From the NCBI GenBank assembly GCA_028871795.1, contig JAGWMG010000001.1, positions 278,786-342,785 of the forward strand: a stretch of 64,000 bases of DNA. Direction: 5' to 3'. The position numbers were made by a program, and so were the translations under genes. Source of the stretch: Alphaproteobacteria bacterium. GTDB lineage: Bacteria; Pseudomonadota; Alphaproteobacteria; Micropepsales; Micropepsaceae. Positions within the stretch are counted from its first letter, which is position 1. Each line of letters opens with the position of its first letter. This document shows, in pieces, positions 59,933-64,000 of the stretch. The notes under the pieces are model-generated. The model made no database searches, had not been told where the DNA came from, and worked only from the letters and a program-made list of their open reading frames with translations.

Positions 59933-60462
59933 CGGCAAGCATCGCCTGGTACGAAGAAGCGATCGCCAAGCATCACGACCGCAAGAATTTCGATTGCGGC
60001 GTGCCGGCACTCAACGAGTATCTGGATCGCTACGCTCGCCAGAACCATGAGACCGGCGGTGCGAAAACATTCGTCGCTGTGCCACCCAATGCGCCTGCTC
60101 GTGTTCTTGGGTACTATTCTATCAGCCCTGGATCGATCGAGTTCGCACGCGCGCCAGCAAAGCTCACGAAGAAACTCGGGCGTTACGACGTGCCGATCTT
60201 CCGGCTCGGCCGATTGGCGGTTTGCCTGTCGATGCAAGGAAAAGGACTTGGCGCCGATCTACTGTTTGCGGCAGGAGAGCGGGCCCTGGTCGTTGCCGCA
60301 GAAGTTGGTGGCGTGGCTCTTGCCATCGATGCGAAAGACGATCGGGCGGCCAAGTGGTACGAGCGTTTTGGTGCAGTGCCCTTGCTGGACGATCCGCTCA
60401 AGCTCATTTTGCCGCTCGACGTGATTGCAGCAGCGGTCAAGACCGTATCAAAGGATCGGTGA
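59929..60462 (+). CDS. GNAT-family acetyltransferase toxin (TacT/AtaT-like)
   Basis: FDCGVPALNEYLDRYARQNHETGGAKTFVA...LGYYSISPGSI...PIFRLGRLAVCLSMQGKGLGADLL...WYERFGA; GTG start overlapping antitoxin stop. Confidence 0.93.
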   Translation: MTASIAWYEEAIAKHHDRKNFDCGVPALNEYLDRYARQNHETGGAKTFVAVPPNAPARVLGYYSISPGSIEFARAPAKLTKKLGRYDVPIFRLGRLAVCLSMQGKGLGADLLFAAGERALVVAAEVGGVALAIDAKDDRAAKWYERFGAVPLLDDPLKLILPLDVIAAAVKTVSKDR

Positions 60463-60464
60463 CG

Positions 60465-61799
60465 TTAGCGGCGCAATTTGCCGATGCCGAGTTCGTCCCA
60501 CATCCAACGCAAATCATAACCGGCCATCGCAGATCCGCTTCCCTCCCGGGCCGCACCGTTCTCCAGAGCCTTGAGCCAGTCAACGAGCTTCTGGCGCCCT
60601 TTTGCCGTCTTCGCGGCGCGGCGCGGCGTGATGTTTCCGAGCATCGGCACCGGTTCATCCAATAGATTCACGTAGTGCCGGTCCATATTCGCATGGATGA
60701 TGGCGCGCTCTTCGTCCGGCGAGAGCCCGGACGACAATTCCTCCGATTTGCCCACGGGACGAGATGCCATCATCTCGGCGACCGTCTTGGACTCAATCGT
60801 GGGCTGGCCGACAAGACCTGCAAGAACGGGTTCGATCAGGGTCCGCCCTCTTTCCGCGCGCTCTCGGGAATTCGCTTCGAGAATAAGCGCGCGGTCGTTC
60901 ATCTCCAGCGTCCCGAGCACCACCGAGCCATCGTCGAGGGTGGTGATGATCGTCTGCTTTTCCGCAGGACGCTTCTTGCCTATGCGTCGTTCGACGCCGA
61001 TCCAGTTCCAGAACGTCTCGCTTTCCGGGCGAAGCGACGGAATCGCCGCGAGCGCAAGTCTAACGGCCTTCGCGTCGGTCCCTCGTTTCAGCGGGTAGCT
61101 TGCCGTCGTCCACACGATCTCGTCGCCGTCGCTGTTGCACAGATCCGGCAATTTCGGATGGAGCGTTCGGTCCAAAACGTCGTCGAGCCAGAGACCGATG
61201 AACATGAAAGCCGTCGTACGCAGCGTTTCCGTATCCAGTGCTACCCGTGCCTTCTTGCCCGCGTGGCGAATGGCATCAAGAACCGTCTCGCTCAGGTCGT
61301 AATCGAAAGGTAGGGCTCCACCCGACATTTCGATCCTTGAGCCGATCTGCACGATGCGCGCGGCGATCCGGTCCCATTGCTTGAGCGAATACGTTCCGGA
61401 CTTCTCGTTCACGCGTACCGGTTCGCCGTCCCGCACCAGATCGCGGGCAAGAAAAGACTCGTCCCGCACGATGTCGCTCACCTCGTAAAGGCTTATCACC
61501 GACGAACGAAGCGCCATCATGTATCTCTTGTTGGGAACGCTCTCGTTCCAGCCGCGCCGTTTCAGATAATCGTCGACGACGTTGCTGCCGTCTTCGAGTT
61601 CGCGTGTCAGGAAATCCTCGAATACGCAGCCCCACAGAACCCCGGTACGATCATCACCGATGAGATCGGGCAGATTCTCGATGGCGACACCCGCTTTCGC
61701 ACAGGGCGCTCCCAAATGAAGTGCCGTCGTTTCGTTGAACGCGTCGCGCCATTCTTCGCGCTGGCACCACTTCATCAGGCCGGAGAGGGAATGAGCCAT
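60465..61799 (-). CDS. Hypothetical protein with C-terminal MbcA/ParS/Xre antitoxin-like (DUF2384-like) motif
   Basis: HYVNLLDEPVPMLGNITPRRAAKTAKGRQKLVDWLKALE near C-terminus; 444 aa; ends 2 bp from the GNAT gene end (convergent). Confidence 0.65.
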   Translation of the reverse strand: MAHSLSGLMKWCQREEWRDAFNETTALHLGAPCAKAGVAIENLPDLIGDDRTGVLWGCVFEDFLTRELEDGSNVVDDYLKRRGWNESVPNKRYMMALRSSVISLYEVSDIVRDESFLARDLVRDGEPVRVNEKSGTYSLKQWDRIAARIVQIGSRIEMSGGALPFDYDLSETVLDAIRHAGKKARVALDTETLRTTAFMFIGLWLDDVLDRTLHPKLPDLCNSDGDEIVWTTASYPLKRGTDAKAVRLALAAIPSLRPESETFWNWIGVERRIGKKRPAEKQTIITTLDDGSVVLGTLEMNDRALILEANSRERAERGRTLIEPVLAGLVGQPTIESKTVAEMMASRPVGKSEELSSGLSPDEERAIIHANMDRHYVNLLDEPVPMLGNITPRRAAKTAKGRQKLVDWLKALENGAAREGSGSAMAGYDLRWMWDELGIGKLRR

Positions 61800-61991
61800 G
61801 CCTCAGGCTCGCCGCGAAATTTGCGCAGATCAAGCATTGAACAGTCGTGCCGAGAAAATTGCCCACAAAGAATTAGAGAATGGAGCGCCGGAACCCTTTG
61901 CGCATTCCAGCGCGACCGTGTTGCCTGTGTTGCGAAGCAACGTGGCCAGAATTCCTGTGCAGACCGAAATTCCCGTCCACTTACGCTAATT

Positions 61992-62195
61992 GACCATCGA
62001 AATGTCGTATCGCCGAAATGGCCCGACAAAGACGAAGGCGTGTGCATCGTCCATTTGGCCCTCCAGAGACGGTCTCTGGCGTCCGAACGTGATTCAGCCA
62101 GTGCGAATTCGCGCGACATTTCCGTCGGCTGCAGCGCACAATGATTTATTCTAAGCTATTGATATTAAAGGAGAAAGGCACTGGCGGAGCCGGAG
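61992..62195. repeat. Dispersed repeat, copy C, contiguous with the tRNA-Ser 3' end
   Basis: Similar to copies A and B; palindrome CAGAGAC-G-GTCTCTG at 62064-62078. Confidence 0.85.
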
Positions 62196-62275
62196 GGATT
62201 CGAACCCTCGATACGGTTTTTCAGCCGTATAACGGTTTAGCAAACCGCCGCCTTCAGCCTCTCGGCCACAGCTCC
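62182..62275 (-). tRNA. tRNA-Ser (anticodon GCU), CCA encoded
   Basis: Reverse complement GGAGCTGTGGCCGAGAGGCTGAAGGCGGCGGTTTGCTAAACCG...GGTTCGAATCCCTCCGGCTCCGCCA; acceptor, anticodon and T arms fold; loop TTGCTAA. Confidence 0.97.
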
Positions 62276-62557
62276 GCATGTGCGGCTAAGCCGCGCGCGA
62301 GGCACTCTTTGCCCGAGATCGTCGTCGGCCTCAAGCCCGCGTCCGCCTGGGGTGCCGAAAGTTGAGGTTTAACAGGGGGTAACCCGGCAGCACAGCGCAC
62401 TCTTGCAAGATTGTCGCAACGGGAGCAGCCTTCGGCACGCGGGGGTAACCGAAAGGACCTCGACGGCTCCGCCGCAAAGTTGACGGGTATTAAAGTCCGC
62501 AGCAGAAAGGTGGTGTGTCGGTGTCCAAATGCCCTTAGGGCCGTAGGAGCGACACGC

Positions 62558-62995
62558 ATGCAGGTCATACAGATTCTTCGTGTAAAAGGCCGCGAGGTCG
62601 TAACGCTGATGAGCGACGCCACCTTATCGGAGGCGACGCGTCTCTTGGCACGCAAGCGCATCGGCGCCCTTATGGTGAAGGACCGCAACGGCGCGCTCGC
62701 CGGCATTCTGTCCGAACGCGACGTCGTGCGGGCGCTGGCGGCGGAAAGTGTGTCCGCTTTGGCACGGCCCGTGAGCGCCTACATGACGCGCGACGTGGCC
62801 ACCTGCACCGAACTCGACACCGTCGAAGAGCTCATGGAAATGATGACGCAAGGCCGTTTCCGCCATGTTCCCGTCCTGGACGGGAACGACCAACTCTGCG
62901 GTCTGGTTTCGATTGGCGATGTGGTCAAGACACACATCGAGGAAACGACGCGCGAAGCAGCTAGTCTGCGCCAATACATTGCGGCGGCGGGCTGA
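62558..62995 (+). CDS. CBS-domain protein (two CBS repeats)
   Basis: ATRLLARKRIGALMVKDRNGALAGILSERDVVRAL and VEELMEMMTQGRFRHVPVLDGNDQLCGLVSIGDVVK. Confidence 0.93.
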   Translation: MQVIQILRVKGREVVTLMSDATLSEATRLLARKRIGALMVKDRNGALAGILSERDVVRALAAESVSALARPVSAYMTRDVATCTELDTVEELMEMMTQGRFRHVPVLDGNDQLCGLVSIGDVVKTHIEETTREAASLRQYIAAAG

Positions 62996-63244
62996 GACGT
63001 AGGGTTTGTTCCCGGCGACGAGATCGTCCACGGCCCTTTCCGGCAGGGCACGCCAGTGCGCGACATTTCTTCGCTTCGCGCCGGCCGGGAGTAGGCAAAT
63101 AGATATTGAGTCGAATCCCGGGTTGCCCACAACGGCTTGAGCAATTTGCTGGTCGGCGGAATCGGCCGAATCCGGGGCAAAACAACCATCCACAGGCCCG
63201 TGCCGCAGCGCGAAAGAAAAGCAAAAAATTCGTCAATTAAGCGT

Positions 63245-63273
63245 TTGACAGGCTATTTGGGCGCGCCTATACA
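63245..63273 (+). promoter_or_regulatory. rRNA operon promoter (TTGACA-N17-TATACA)
   Basis: Consensus -35 at 63245-63250 and -10 at 63268-63273; leader contains boxA-like GCTCTTTGACATTGTG near 63355. Confidence 0.85.
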
Positions 63274-63596
63274 CCCCGCCCACGCCGCTCGCTGGGCGCA
63301 GGTCTTGCGGGCGGTGTTCTGTCTGAACCGAAACGTGAATTCGCCTCAGGCGGCGCTCTTTGACATTGTGATTCGAGGAAGGGGAACGTGGGCGGCGGCT
63401 CGGCTTGCCACACGTCGGGCGAAATGCCTGGCGGTAACAAATCGAGCAGCTACGTAATGAATGCTCGCGTTCCTTTGCATACACAAAGATGTTCGATTGT
63501 TTCGGGCCCGTGACGGGACCGGAACAGTCAAACCTCGTCAAACGTGTAAGCGAACTAACGCAACATTGAGCATTCAGCGTCGTTGCTCAGGATCAT

Positions 63597-64000
<404 letters not shown>

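Noticed and set aside
61992-62120. Small ORFs inside the dispersed repeat (MSYRRNGPT... and its reverse GHFGDTTFRWS)
   Set aside because: Not frame-conserved between copies A, B and C (copy A lacks the start codon), so more likely non-coding repeat.
62141-62365. 74-aa ORF ...GGAGGIRTLDTVFQPYNGLANRRLQPLGHSS...
   Set aside because: It is a translation of the antisense strand of the tRNA-Ser gene, a classic spurious annotation.

Overview
GC-rich alphaproteobacterial chromosome window; the class is inferred from the partial 16S rRNA at the right end. Left to right it contains: (1) the 3' part of ppc (PEP carboxylase). (2) An exopolysaccharide cluster (sugar transferase, WecG/TagA-type GT, flippase, two GT2s, O-antigen ligase/polymerase, ATP-grasp, Wzz/BY-kinase-like) followed by two IalB-like proteins. 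(3) An MdtABC-like RND efflux operon. (4) MlaA lipoprotein, a molybdopterin oxidoreductase with a cytochrome b partner, uxaC, a thiolase, a TonB-dependent receptor, a metallophosphatase and DusB. (5) Acyl-CoA dehydrogenase and a RamB/ScfR-like regulator divergent from isocitrate lyase and malate synthase G. (6) An accessory region of about 20 kb (40.3-62.1 kb) with toxin-antitoxin genes, an ImmA/beta-protein pair, decayed recombinase and methylase remnants, a DUF3489/DUF2924/serine-recombinase module and a ubiquitin-like conjugation locus. (7) tRNA-Ser(GCU), a CBS protein and the start of an rRNA operon. The most interesting locus is 51.4-59.2 kb: a sigma70-like factor, a small partner protein, an ImmA/IrrE-UvrD-(degenerate) PD-(D/E)XK fusion, then a four-gene operon of tandem Ubl, E2-like, JAB/JAMM and E1-like proteins. 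This four-gene order matches Bil/ISG15-like antiphage systems. An identical 13-bp box (TTTCCGGTTTTCC), with the same downstream spacing to a TTAG, precedes both the sigma gene and the Ubl gene, which suggests a dedicated sigma/ImmA-controlled ubiquitin-like defence regulon. All calls come from reading sequence and motifs; no database search was run.
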